Source of the DNA: Gordionus sp. m RMFG-2023
Taxonomy: Eukaryota > Nematomorpha > Gordioida > Chordodea > Parachordodidae
DNA length: 64,000 bases
Assembly (NCBI RefSeq): GCF_954871325.1
Contig: NC_088777.1
Span: 46,043,366 to 46,107,365, forward strand
Reading direction: 5' to 3'
A model generated the notes under the pieces. The model was not told the origin of the DNA. It worked only from the letters and a program-made list of their open reading frames with translations, and ran no database searches. A program made the position numbers and the translations under genes. Positions within the stretch are counted from its first letter, which is position 1. Every line of letters begins with the position of its first letter. Shown here one piece after another: positions 12,220 to 25,800 of this stretch.

Positions 12220-12950
12220 TGGTAAACAGTAGAAAGAAAAAAATTGACATTTAGGCTAGAGTAGAAAATATTTTAAAAAAAACTATATATCAGGCATACG
12301 CTAATATTTATTGCCTGGCTAAATAATTAATTCCTCAATCAAATATCGAAATGAAATTGAAAACAAAATGAAAACTATCACACTTTAAGCATCAAATCAA
12401 GTTAGCCAAATTTTTGGAAAAATATGAAACTTATATCAAAGTATTATGTATGGCTTCTTTAAGTTTTATTTTGTTTCGTATTAAAGAGGAAAACAATTAT
12501 TGGTAAAAAAATTAAAAAAATTGTAAAAATCATCATGCTAGAACGGAAAATATAGAAGTTATAACTATCTGGTTTGCATTAATATTTAGTGCCTAACTTA
12601 TTATTTCTTTGAGTAATTACGCCAGACAAAAAAAGCAACCGAATTACATATAAAATCAAACTATGATATCACGTCTTGAGAGCTAAATGGAAGCATCATC
12701 TCTAATATTCATGGCAATAATTAGTGCCTATTTTATACCTTACTTCTACCCGTTTGATAGATAGTATAAAGAAAAACATAGATAAAATTAAAGCAAATTG
12801 TCAAGATTAATCTTATTATTAGAATAATCATAGAAGTAATAGACAGTATGCAAGGCATGGTTAGTCCTAATAATTCATCAATCAGTTTATCCAACCAATA
12901 AATTAATACCAGTTATAAGCAAAATAAAAACTAAGGCACGCCTAAGGCTG
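12220..12950 (+). repeat. degenerate tandem repeat, roughly 260-300 bp unit, about 3 copies
   Basis: Three successive stretches (about 12221-12410, 12498-12700, 12757-12950) share in order a GTAAA-AGAAAGAAAAA word, an AGAAGTTATA-like word, a TAATATTTAGTGCCTA-like word and a purine-rich tail. Divergence is high, and no coding frame runs through. Confidence 0.45.
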
Positions 12951-13219
12951 AGTTTTAAATTTTGAATTAATTACGATTCAAAAATCAATCAAGTCTAAAT
13001 ACATTAAAGTTTTTCACTTATTGAAAATATTTTTGGATCTTATGCTTCTATGATCTTTATACTGATGTTGCTTGTTCTTTTCAGTTTATTTAATAGATAT
13101 CTCTAACAATATAAATTATGTTATTAAATTTATAAATATCTAATTTGTTTATGTTTTTATAAAAAAAATCGGGGATTATTGGTGGGATTAACCCCTCCCC
13201 CTTCTCTACGCCACTAAGT

Positions 13220-13438
13220 TAGTGTTGTTAAACACTCGTTTTGAGCCGATTTTTAAAAACGGCTAATTTAATATTTTAACCAGAAAAATATTTCCTAAGC
13301 CTAGAGATTTCGCTAATTTATGTCTAGACCTTTGTCCCATCTGTGAACAAAATCTTCAGGCTTGCGTAATATTATTCTAGATAAAATATTGAGTTGGCCG
13401 TTTTAAATAGGCTCAAATCGAACCGTTTAACAACACTA
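13220..13438. mobile_element. hAT-type MITE, family 2, with exact 8-bp target-site duplication
   Basis: The 219-bp element has perfect 14-bp terminal inverted repeats, TAGTGTTGTTAAAC and GTTTAACAACACTA. It is flanked by the identical 8-bp sequence CACTAAGT at 13212-13219 and 13439-13446. An 8-bp duplication is the signature of hAT-superfamily transposases. It has no coding capacity. Inside are inverted words TTTGAGCCGATTTTTAAAAA and CTCAAATCGAACCG. It serves as the type copy for related insertions at 9242, 20772 and about 22913. Confidence 0.93.
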
Positions 13439-14159
13439 CACTAAGTAGGTATATTATATTCTATCGAAAATCAATGTTTTATTATTTTTCTGCTTTAATT
13501 TTAGAAATGATTTTTCTATAGTGATAATTTCGCCTTTTAATAATCAATGTATATTATAACTAATTAAAAATCTATAAAAGAAAATTCTTCATTTATTTTT
13601 GTAGTAAAATGTAAAAATCTTTTTTTTTTTAACATGAAAAAAACCTTATAATGAAATGCATATAACAAACATATAGGCATATCCAAGCGTTTGCAATAGG
13701 GTAAGGAGGATAAAAGATTCCAATATGGGATGCATCTAGTCATATCATACTTTATAAGACTTTTATTCCTTCTTTGCACAGATTTAGACAGTTGGGTTGC
13801 GACATTAGTTCGGTTCTCAGTAAAGGCTCATGAGCTGGTTATAAGTTATGGTTTTATTGTCGTAAAATAAAATAAATCCACTTTTTTTCTAAGTTTTAAA
13901 ATCAGTTCACAAGGTCGTCTTATGTCTCTTCTGGGCGAAAATGAATTAGAAAGTCCTGTATGAAACCACTAATTTACTTAACTTTTATTTTAAAAAAATT
14001 ACAAAATAACTTCAGCATTTTTAAAATAATATTCATGAATAAGGAATTTAAATTATAAATTAGATTTTAAAATGCATAAGAAAAAAATAATTAACGAATT
14101 TTGGCGGGATTATAGAAGGAACGGTTAAGGTTCGGGAAATTATAAAAGGTTTTGCCCCG

Positions 14160-15395
14160 GTGACTAGTTATTGTTCTGTTATCTTTGGGTCCCTCTATCT
14201 ATCTGCTCCATTTTTACTTAAATACTCTATTTCAAAAATTAGAGGACTAAGTAGAATGCTCAATAATTCGCATTTAAAATATTTTAAGAACGGGGACCTT
14301 TGTCCAGTCACGTTTTTAATAAAAAATTATATAATTTTAAAGGACTCAGTTTATTATGTATTTTGGTCGCAAGAAAGAAAGATAAATAAGTTTCCATATG
14401 TGAAAATGTTGAAACGATCTCATATTAATGATTTTCGAAACAGTTTATTTTAAATACATTTTTTTTTGCTACTTTTTTTTGAAACTCATAAAACTAAGAT
14501 TGCTTATCTAAATTGGAAGCTGCATAAGAATAGATGCTTCTTTGTTTATAGAAACAATGATATTCGAGGGTTTCAATTTTCAAGAAAATCAACTTTGAAA
14601 TTTAAAACCATAAATAATAAATATTCGATTTTTTTTTTAAATATAATGTTAGGCAAGCCCTAACGACTAACTTTAGTTTCTCAAATCCGCATGGACATGT
14701 TGAATATAAAAATTATAATTGTTATGGGACAAAGCCGAGCCATGTGGAAGGATAGGACCCGTTTTTAAGAGCCCAACTAGTTTTGGGATTAGCACGATAA
14801 AGAAGAAGAATGTACCACTCCACTCACAAGTAATCGGCCAATATTTGATTTAATCAAGTCATGTAAATCTTACAAAACTGATTGCAATTTATAGGATAAG
14901 TATTATGCACATGCGGAGCCCATTTCTTGAGGCAAGAAAAAAATTAGATCAATAAACTTTAAAAAAAAATCGTAAATAGCAAAATAAAACAAAAATACAT
15001 TGTAGGGTAAAATATCATATAAATTAGAGATCATCAGGTCCTGGCACGTGACCTGTCTATTAAGAATTTTTGTAATGGTTTTTTTTTCCAACAGAGGCCT
15101 AAATTATTTTGTGGGAGTTGTCAGAACCGGCCTGAAATTTTTTTTATATGCAAATTCGCGAAAAACAAAAATATTTTGCGCGATATGTCAGGACAGCAAT
15201 TTTTTTCTTAACTTGAACCTAGACCAAAAGACTTTCGGACTTCGGTCTCTAAAAGAAATTATATTAATCTATCAGGCATGTGAAAGGATATTCTTACCCT
15301 CATTCATAGACTCCATATACAAAATAAGCCATGATTTTGTATACATAGCCACGTACTATGCACGGCGTTACAGATACCAGAACCGCTATTTATGA
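14160..15395 (+). other. cluster of unidentified open frames (14160-14453, 14466-14663, 15048-15395)
   Basis: Three plus-strand frames of 97, 65 and 115 codons follow each other. They are less biased to A/T third positions than flanking sequence, and the last includes a KTKIFCAICQD stretch with a C-x2-C pair. I recognise no family and cannot join them by convincing splice sites. They may be remains of a decayed transposon protein or chance frames. The interval 14664-15047 holds nothing else recognisable. Confidence 0.25.
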
Positions 15396-15770
15396 AAGTT
15401 ACTGCTTACTCCGGTTACGGTTTGGCCAAATACTATGAAGGTTAAAAATTGTTTGCGGTTTATAAGGGATTAAAATAAATGCTAAAAAAGATTTGTTCGA
15501 TAGCGATTTGCGGGAAAATAATAATAAAAATATTGCAATTAAATTCCAAATAACTCAAAAGAAAAGTAAAACGCCTTTCAAAAAAAAATTGTCTCCAATT
15601 GCGATATGATATTTAAAATAAAACAAAGCTGTTTTAAGCCAGTTCAGTAAAAAAAACTTATTTATCTCATTTTAAGAAGAATTTGATCAACTAATTTACT
15701 CAATACGTTCCAAATAGTTGATTTTTAAAAAATCTTTGTGCAGTGGTTCTTTAAAACATTGTTGCTTACG

Positions 15771-16030
15771 AAAAGTAAATAAATTTCATTGGACTTAAAA
15801 GAGTTAATAAACTTCTTTGGACTTATAAAAAGTAAATAAACTTATTTAGACTTATAAAAGTAATTAAACTTTCTTTAGATATAAAAATAAAAAGTAAAAA
15901 CATCTTTAAACTTATAAAAAGTAAATAAACTTCTTTAGAATTATAAAATGTAAATAAACATTTTTAGTCTTATAAATAGTAAATAAAATTCTCTAAGGAC
16001 CTATAAAAAGAACGTCTTTGGGCTTATAAA
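15771..16030 (+). repeat. minisatellite, about 30-bp unit, 8-9 copies
   Basis: Imperfect copies of a unit close to AGTAAATAAACTTCTTT plus GGACTTATAAA repeat without interruption. Copies near the centre are the most alike and those at the edges the most diverged. The period alternates around 28-31 bp, so no reading frame is maintained. Confidence 0.85.
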
Positions 16031-19000
16031 AAATTCATCAATAAATTTTTTTTTTTAATTTTTGTAAAATCTAATTTTACAATTTGCTTTATTATTAAAA
16101 AAAATTAATAAATCGTAATTATATTAAATTATTTGTCTGATCCATTTTTTGGTTCAAATTTACTCCGAAAGCTGTGAATAATTTTGACTTCAAAGATGAA
16201 ATTAAATAAAAAGGTTTTTTTTAAAAAAAAAAATACCTTTTATATAAATTAAAATTGTTTAATTTTTTTTGGTTTTGGGTTTTAACCGCGCGGCAATCTA
16301 ATTAGAGAATAAAGTAGAAAATGAGTGCTAACAAAGTACAGAATACAATTTAAAAAGAATAATTTTTTTTTTACTTTTTTATAATTTAAAAACGATTAAA
16401 AAGATGTTTTATTTTATTTTTGGATTTATTTAATTATTATATAACATAATTTTATAACAGAGACCATATGAGCCAGGTCCCAATAAACGTGATTATAAAT
16501 CTTAAAAATCGGGTTAAAATTAGCAAAAATTATTTTATTAGAAAAGCCGAGTCGAGGCTAGATTTATGATATATATACCTATAATTTTATCGATTAGATG
16601 ATATAATTCCAGGACAAGTGATATAATAATTTGAAAATTTAAAATATAACCAATAGCCATTTCCATTTTATTTATAACATTTAATATTACATAAAAATTA
16701 TAAATTATGTTATCAGATATTTTTTTTATCTATTTCATAATAATTTCATTTTTTTTTATATTAATAATAAAAATTATAATATGCAGTAGATATCCAATTT
16801 CGTATATAATTTTTTTTTTATATATAAAACACCAAATAAATGGACAATATCATACGATTAATACTTATGGTAAATTAATATGGTGATGATTTTTTTAAAA
16901 AAATTTGAATGGTTTGATCTTTTGCATATGATTCTGGAAATAATATTCCTTAAAACCTTATGCCATGATCGGGCTTTCGAAAAGTGAATAGACGTGCTAT
17001 GTGGCTACCTATTATTTACTATCAAGTTGTTAAAATCTGTTATTGTTTGTGATAACATATTTGTAGGCATTGTCTTTGTCTATTAGAAATAGGTCGTATA
17101 ACCAGTAAGACCTCCAGCAGTTAAATTTTTGTTCGATTTAAATATCTATTTGTATTTGCTGAACAGACAGTATTTGGATGAGTTTACCGCAATCTTTCGA
17201 TAATTATACCATTAGTTATAATAACGCCTAGTCTGGTAGCAATTTTTTGCTGAAATTCGTCACTTGTTTAAAAGAGATTGGTTTAATTTACTAGCATAAG
17301 CTTCTAACCATGCGTGATTAGTTTTATTACAACACTCAAGAACAAAGGCAAGTGATCTGCTGGATTGTCAAGTTTTTATAGTAGTTTTTTAAGGAAAATG
17401 CAAGGGCAATGTAATTATCTAAATTCAAATCACCAAGGATTTAATTCGGGTTCCCAAGAAATACTTTGAATCCAGGTTCAAAATTCCTGGTTCGGGTTTG
17501 GTTCAGAAACGTAATTTTGAAATATTCTTCCTTTCTTTCAAGAAAGAGAAAATAAAAAATAACAACATCTGATATAAATAATATACCTTATATAAAAAAA
17601 GTAGTGACTTGTTATTAAATATCTTCTTCATTGTTTTGAACATAGAAGTTTATAAGAAGGTGGCACATAATAAGCCCACCTTCATCCCATTTTTCATTTT
17701 AGCCTTACTAGCCTTACAGCACATCACTGTAACACAAACGTTTGTGATGTTTTTAAAAGTTTTTATTTTTTCATTATTGATTTTTCTATATCTAGTTTCA
17801 AATATTCCAAAAATAAAATAAAAATGTAAAAGAAAAAAGGACTAATTTATTCGAATTAATAATAAAATATTATATTTATAAATTGCAATTTTTAACTAAT
17901 TTTTTTATTTAATTTTATTTTTCGTCAAATTATCCTTCCTCATTTTTTTTTACTTCTATGTTTCTAATTGTATTGGGATTACTTCCTTTCTTTCTGAAAA
18001 AATTTCTATTTTAAAAATAAAACAAAAAAAAAAAATTTTACGAATAAAAACTAGATAATTCAAAATAGTTAAAAAATATATGTATTTTACTATATAAAGA
18101 TGTAGGAAAAAAAACTAAGATTAATATAACACAAACACTCGAAAGATACAAAAAAAATAATAATAATATATTTGTTTTAATGAAATATTAATTTGAAAAG
18201 CATACATATATAACTTAAGTGGGAAGACATGATCTGAATTTTAAAAAAAATATTATGTGTAATGTTTGGTTTGAGTTTTTTTTAAAAAAATAAGTTGGGG
18301 GTGATTAACGTTAATTTGGTGATCTCGCTTTTCTTTTATTAATTATCTAATAATTCACAATATAATTGATATTTAAAAAATATAGCTTTAAAATAGATCA
18401 ATAAGGTTTTATTTTTAAAACAATTTTTTTTTTATTCTTAAGAATTTTAAAAAGTAAGGTAGGTCAATAGATGATAAATTATCAAAAATAATTTTTATAT
18501 TTGAGGAAATTCTATGGCACTTATCGTAGAACGAAAGTATTCACAACTCTAAATTGTCACTAGACTAGATATTTGAACCAATATCTGTATTAGATCAAAG
18601 CTAGTATTGTTAAAACGAGACGAAACAGGTAAATAGTTACATTTTTGAGGGAAAATTGTAATTAGCTACTTTTGAGAATCTAACGGCAATAACTATTTTT
18701 TTCAAGATAAAATAATTCTAAATAGTTCTTATTTAAAAATACCGATTATTATATACTGGGCTCTTAAATTGTAATTTCATTTTAATTTCCTTGATTTAAA
18801 ATAACCAATCAAAAAATTATTTTGTATAATAATAATAAAAAATATTCGAAATGAATTATTTTAATAGTTCGAAGTAACTTGGGAAATAGATAGTTACTTA
18901 AAATATAACTATAACTAATGCAATTTGTAACTCTCAAAGGAAATTATTTGCAAGACTAGTCAAGTCATTATCTTAAAGAGGGAGCAAGAGCAATTCGTCT

Positions 19001-20771
19001 CCCTGTCCCCATGTATCTTATAGGGGGTAGGGGTAGCATTCTAAAGAGATAAGGTAAAAAAAATATTTGAGGGAAGAGGGTTCAAGTTGACTTCAATTTA
19101 GTTTGTCTCGTATATAGATGTTTCATACGCAAATCGAGATGTTCAAGTTTGCCAATATTTTAGATCTTTATTTATAAACATCTTTCTTGATAACACCTAA
19201 CTTAGCAAAACATTGTAATTCTTGAAGAAATAGTCCGTAAATTTCCTTATTTTTAAAGACACAGGAAACTCCTTTCTACATAGGATTAGGATGGATCTTA
19301 GGATAGAATGAAAATGATGACGTCCTCCTGTTAAGACTCCAACCTTCTTACTCCCTAACTTGACCACAAATTACTAGTTCTCTTTTTAAACAATTAAAGT
19401 GCTCGAGTTCGTCATATATTTATCATCTTGAAACAGTTATATTATATAAGGTTATAATATCATAATCAAGTAAGTATAAAATAAAATCCTTTTTTTTTCT
19501 CAATACAAAATATATTTTTTTAAATATTGCAACATTTTTGTTTTTTAAACAATATCTGTTTTATGTCAAAAAAAAATTTTTTTTCCATTACATCTCCTAA
19601 AAACTAATATATATTATATAATTGTTCATGTTTTCGAGGATGATATGATAACTTTATATAGGATTGATTAAAACAGAGATAGGTAAAACCTCTATAAAGT
19701 GATCAGTTTATTCTAGTTCCTTTATGTTTTATTAACGTGTAAAAATAGTCAATATATAGGAAGATATCAGATTGTATAACTTATTTATGGAGTTTAAGAA
19801 TCGACTTTTATCACCAATTAGAATGCTGAGATATCAAATTTGGTAAGATTTCAAGGCAATTCTATTTGAATATTGATTTCGCGAATTTTATACTCTTTTT
19901 TTATAATGACAACTATTTTGGAAAAGAAAATTTTTTTTAAACATTATTATTATGAAGAAATGTTTGCACATATCTTATTAATAGATATTTTGCATTATAA
20001 TACAAATATTTGATGCATAAATTATTTATACATTATACTATATAAATAATTGTAAATCCAAATAATTTCTGGTTAATGGGAAATAAAGTTAATTAATCGA
20101 AATATATTATTTTATCATAATTACCTATTGGCAAAGGCGGAGTATTAGATCAGAGTTTATAATGATTTAAAATAGAAAGATAGTAAAAAATAGAAAACGA
20201 GGTGTAAATTCATATATTGCTGATGATATTTAGCAGATATATTTTAAAAATTCAATTGGTTCCCATCCGAGGTTAGGTACTCACTAACAAAACCCTATAA
20301 TAAAATAATGATTTTAATTTAAGGATTTGAAACTGTTTATATATTTTATTATAAAATTGAAAATATGATCCCAGTTGAGTAACAATAACAACCAGGAGAC
20401 ATTCCAGCAGCTTGCCACATGCTTTGGAATAGGCGTATTTTTAAAAAAATGTGAGTACACACTTAAAGTTAGGTCTCATTCTTTAATTTAACCATTTATA
20501 GTTTTAATTAAAGGGCTAAATGGGATAGACTTCCAAAAATTAACATGGACTAGATTGACAGGCAGCGGGTGAAACAACAAATTTTATTATTGAATAAAAT
20601 AAATATAAGAATTGAATAATTACAAATATCAAAGATACTAATGCTTTTTAATATTCCAAATAGAAAATGTAGTTATATTTATTATTGTTTTTTGTCCTCT
20701 AACATATTGAGTCCTCATATTACACGTTATGATATAAACTATTTAATTATTTTCCAAAATATTATCGACAG
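16031..20771. other. AT-rich DNA, no gene seen
   Basis: No conserved protein motif, RNA gene or terminal repeat was recognised. A hydrophobic 70-codon frame at 17609-17821 is judged a chance frame. A GGTTC/GAACC-rich patch at about 17440-17515 resembles patches in IFT140 introns and may be a dispersed repeat. Confidence 0.45.
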
Positions 20772-20905
20772 TAGTTTTGTTAAACGGCGCGTTTTGAGCC
20801 GATTTTTAAAAACGGCTAACTCACTACTTTAAAATATTACCTAAGCCTGAGGATTTAACTCATAGAAAGAAAAATCGGCTAAAAACGTGCCGTTTAACAT
20901 CACTA
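20772..20905. mobile_element. hAT-type MITE, family 2, short copy with exact 8-bp target-site duplication
   Basis: The 134-bp element begins TAGTTTTGTTAAACGG and ends CCGTTTAACATCACTA. It is flanked by ATCGACAG at 20764-20771 and again at 20906-20913, a perfect 8-bp duplication. It shares TTTTGAGCCGATTTTTAAAA and CCTAAGCCT with the copy at 13220 but is internally deleted. Confidence 0.92.
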
Positions 20906-22912
20906 ATCGACAGTGCTATTGTGATAATTTTTTAGGCTCGACACTTTAAATATGAATTGTAAATAAATAAGATTAATATAATTCTATAATTATTTAAAAA
21001 GGTATATGATTGTTAATAATATTTATTGTATAATAAATAATATATTTTTAATACATAATTGCCCATTCCTAAATGAATTTGATATTCTAGACCATTATTG
21101 ATGCAAAGGGCAGATATATGGTAATTCACGCGTATTTTCATCTTATTTATTTTATTTAAAATCTCGTGATATATATATTGTAAACAAAACCCTCGAGATT
21201 GTTGTTTATAAAAAAAGACCGATAATACATTAAAAATATTAACCGTACATTATTAAACCGATTCCATTTGAAATCCTGGATTATTAATATAATATTTCCT
21301 TTTGAAAGTGTGTATATTTCAGACTTTCCTAGAAAATGAGACCCCATTACTTTGCGAACTACTCTTAGGGTATAAAATAGAATGTCTTATTCAGATGAGT
21401 GGGACGGTGACAAAATATATAATAATACAAAAATTTTCAGAAAATATTAGTGATTTCGGATTTTTTTTTATAAAAAGACTATTTTTCCGGGAATCCACAA
21501 AAGTAGCGTAACAATATAAATTATCATTAGTATCACCTAATTAAGTTTAATTACTATAAATTATTTTTATTTGATATATCCTTCATACCTAAGTTGTAAA
21601 TTTATTAATCTGTTTTTAAAATTAACAACACAAGTTTATTATATGTAATATTTTCCAAAAGTATTTAAGTTGAAAGTTTTCCGGGCCTCACATAGCCTGA
21701 TTCGCTCATTATAAATATACGATTTTAAAAATTACTATTTTAATATAAGAATTAAAGCATACTCGGAGAAGTTGGAGTGTCGATTAAAGTCGTAATCAAG
21801 TGGATATTGCATATGACAAAAGTTTACTGTATAGCAAATATACTTAAAATAAATTAGGAATTTAATCCTTTTACCTGTAAAATATGTTATCTATACCGAA
21901 GTTATTATCCACAAAGCAAAAATATTCTATATTTAGTTTCTATTTATAAAAAGATCTGTTCTTATAGTGTAACTGGTTTTTTTTTTCTATAAAATTTGAT
22001 CAACTTTTTAAATAAATTTAATGGAGAAATTAACTCTAAAAAAATTATTTTCTAAGTTCCTTCAAAATCCGTTCAATTAAGAATTGTTTGCTAAACAAAT
22101 CATTTTCACCTTGTATTAATATTATTTTATTAAACTGTATTCATGTATTTTAATGATAATAATATAAAATACAGGAAAAAGGTAATTATATTATTAATTA
22201 TTTTCTCGAGTAAATCATGATCAACATCAACAAATAAACAAGTTATTTCTATGAACATAACTCATCCTTCCCCACTAACATTAGCAACCTGCTTACTCAG
22301 GCAGAGACTAAAAAGAAATAAACAAATATAAAATCCTCAGCAATTTCATATTCACACCAATAGCAACGTCTACCAATGGATAGTTCGCTCATATAACTTT
22401 TAGTTTTTTTAAAAAAAATTTACTCCCAAAATTAAATCGCTAACATTTAAACCTAGAATTCCTATTCCTTAGACAGAACATAGAAATCAATATTTTAAAA
22501 TTTATTGTTCCTTTTTAGGAACCCAATTATATTTTTCTTAAAGTTGATTTTTTTTTAAAGTTTATATTATTTATTTTTTCACATTTTTATAGATATTGTA
22601 TTATATTATACGATAGATTTAATAAACGAATATATTTTTTTCAAAAAAAAATCGCTATTAAAATAATTTAAGGAAAAATACACATTTTTTGCGACATTAT
22701 TTGAACTTATGATAACAACATCCTTGATATACCTAATAATCGTTCATTTAATAAATAAAAAATTGAATTGATAATGATAATGATAAAATTCCATATGTTA
22801 AGTTCGAACTAACATCTATCTTAATACACGATAAGTCTATATAAAACTAAGCATTATAAAGTTCACAATTTAATCAAAATATATCATTATTTGAGTTTTT
22901 TAATATGGTAGC
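20906..22912. other. AT-rich DNA, no gene seen
   Basis: Frames at 21156-21347 (minus) and 21302-21511 (plus) overlap each other and show no motif. Nothing else is supported. Confidence 0.4.
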
Positions 22913-23077
22913 TTTAAGAGACTCTAACCCAAAAAATTATTACGCAACCCTGAAGATTTTGTATAGATGGCACAAAGGATTAGATATCTAGTACCGAAAT
23001 CTCGAGGCTTAGGCAATATTTTTATGGTTGAAATATTGAGTTAGCCGTTTTAAAAATCGGCTCAAAATTAACAATTC
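22913..23077. mobile_element. hAT-type MITE, family 2, decayed inverted copy
   Basis: Reading the minus strand gives the family words in the usual order: TTTTGAGCCGATTTTTAAAA, CGGCTAACTCAATATTTCAACC and GCCTAAGCCTCGAGATTTCG (each slightly altered). The ends are blurred and no duplication is visible, so the boundaries are approximate. Confidence 0.6.
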
Positions 23078-24719
23078 TAGCCTCGATTAATATCAGATCG
23101 GGTGATTAGTTATGCCTTTATTTTACTGAAACGGAGGGGGTGGGGTAGTTTTGTCTGCAATCTGCATGGAGACTCTAAGAAAATTGTCAGAGAATCACAA
23201 GAGGGTTAAAACATATGTTACAAATAAGAGATATATAGGTATAACCAACATGAAATCAAAGATAAAAGAGGGAGATGGTTAAATAAATATAAACTTTTAT
23301 GAGTATAATATATTTAAAAAGTAAATTTATTTCTAAGATATTTATTTTTTATATGGTTTTTGGTTTGTATTATAAATTTATCGCTAAGATTCTGAAAATA
23401 TATATTTAAAATATAATATTTTATATTGCGAACATATAAAAAAAATTGATGTTCATAGCTTTCCACGTAATTTAAACATTAAAAATTAACGCTAACTAAA
23501 CATAAAAATGTTAAAGGCTCAAATTAAGCGTAAGAGAAATATAAATTTTATAAGATTATAAATATTGCCTAAAAATAATAAAATATGTGAAGAGGCTATG
23601 ATAATTATTTAATAGTAGGGAATAGAATAGATTTATATGCATTTTATTAATTTAATATATGTATGAATAAATATTATGCTAATAAAATATGTAAAGGAAA
23701 TCCACTTTTTTGGTTTATGGAGGATAACATAAATTTATCATATTACACGGTATTAAAAATTGTATGATGTTCAATTTGCCAAATTATCCAATACAAATTT
23801 TTTATATCATAATTTATTATTAGTATAATTCATATCTAAGAAAATAAATAAATATTTTTTATTAAAAAAAATTATAATTTTAGAATCTACGTTGTATTTA
23901 AACAATACGCTGCTTAGAAAAGAAAAAACCTAGTTTATAACAACATGTTTGCAACCCTCATTATGGCATCATTTTTATAATGTAAAATTGATTATTTTTT
24001 GTTTATTAGTCTGTATAAAATAGATATATTAAGGGCTCATTTTTCTTAACAAAAAATAAATCCTTTTATCCCCGGTCCCAATACACCCCGTCGTATTATT
24101 TTTCTATCGTCCGTTGACTAGTTTGCATTCGATGTTTGCAATACAATGAATTTATTTATTTTATTCACTCAAGTATATTTTATCTTAATTAAATTTAAAA
24201 GATATTGCCCAATTCTTTTTTCTTAACCAACGTAAATGTTCCAGTTTACGTATTAAATTAAAATTTATCATTATAATGTTCATGATAAAAAAAAATTATA
24301 CATATTGGCATAATTCATATTTGTACATGTATACGATATTATACTTATTTTTTTAAAATAATATATTCGATAAGCTATACAAATCCCTCGATACTCTTAA
24401 TAATTCCAAATTCTACTTATTTTTTTAAATATATAATATTAAAAAAAACTAATATAGATAGAAAACAATAAAATACTGGTTGTTAGTTAATTAATGCCCA
24501 AGACAGTGCTTGATCGAATAAATTTTTTTTTTGAATAGACACTACTACCGTAATATATGTCGTAATTTGAATAAATTTGTTAAGATTGAATTTTTTTAAA
24601 AAATATTTGTAATCTGGCTGGAGCCCTTAATAAATATATATATTTATTTTTTTCTTTATTAACATAGGTCAAACCACAAGCTTCAAAAGATATTAAATTT
24701 AACTTATACCTATCAAACT

Positions 24720-24995
24720 ATAAATCGAATATTTGCATTATTCGTATTCGATTCCAACGATTAGTATTTTCGAAGCGAATAATTGTGCATATTATTCGTA
24801 CGAATCATATAATAATTTCGAATAATTTACAAATTATTTCGAATAATTTGATCAAATTCGATAAAACATTATTCAACGGATAATATATTTTTCTTTATTC
24901 GTATTCGACTTGAATTTTCGAATCGAATAATTATTTTGTTATTCGTATTTGTAAAATTCTAATCGAATCAAAGAATAACGAATAGTTCGTTTTAG
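24720..24995. repeat. palindromic ATTCG/CGAAT repeat
   Basis: The words ATTCGTATTCG, TTCGAATAATT and CGAATAATTTAC recur in both orientations, so the stretch can fold on itself many ways. The right edge reads AACGAATAGTTCGTTTTAGGTGTA, which could be a degraded terminal repeat. A shorter relative lies at 50965-51060. Confidence 0.65.
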
Positions 24996-25679
24996 GTGTA
25001 ATCTAATAGTGATAAATTAATGTTAAATGAGCCATTACTATTTCCCGGTTGATTTTTAAAAAAGTTAGTATGGTCATGAAGAGAGAGATATAATGTTTAA
25101 TTGATATAAATCCAAACCTCCCATTTTTAAAAGGCAATTGCTCAGTTATAATCTTTAATTTTATATTTAAAAAATTTTCTAAATTCTAATATACAATTTG
25201 TAACAACTTTCTAATAAAAATGTTTGAATTGCTGTATAATTATTGTAAAAATAACATATTGATAACATTTTTTGAAAAAAAAAATAATTATATCAACTTA
25301 AACAATTTTTTAAGAAAGTTGCCACAAATATGGAAATGTTTTACAACAAATCATATATATATTATATTTCTTTTTTTTTAAAAAAATAAATAATTTTCAA
25401 TAATAACAAGTTATTTTTCTAAAAATAAAAATAAAAATTGATGTTAAAAGGTTATTTTCTTTTAAAACTGTATTCCAGTTTATGATAAATCCTTAAAAAA
25501 ATACTTTTCCATGAAAATCTCAAACATGGGGAAACTGTTTAAAAGTTTAAAAAAAAAACCAAATAATAATTATCTTTAAATATCCAAAACCTAAAAACTT
25601 CGAAGGAAACATTAATGATAAATTTAATAAAACATTTCCTAAGGCTATTTCCAGACAATAAGTTTTTTTTTCAAAGCAA

Positions 25680-25800
25680 TTTTATGGACATTTTTATCCA
25701 AAATGCCCGGGCCATATTTAGAACCCTAATATTTTAAATCGCCAAAAATCCGGGCCAGGCCAAAGTGCCGGACCGTGGGCATGGTACCACAGTTTGATTT
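25680..25800 (+). repeat. CCCGGG-rich dispersed repeat, partial copy
   Basis: Contains GCCCGGGCCATATTTAGAACC and AAATCCGGGCCAGGCC separated by TTTTAAATCGCCA, which matches the core of the repeat at 31635-31881. Only part of the family consensus is present. Confidence 0.5.

Noticed and set aside
17609-17821. 70-codon hydrophobic open frame
   Set aside because: Composition follows the T-rich sequence; no start context, motif or neighbour supports a gene.
20258-20300. tRNA-like GGTTCCCATCC word
   Set aside because: No cloverleaf arms could be paired around it.
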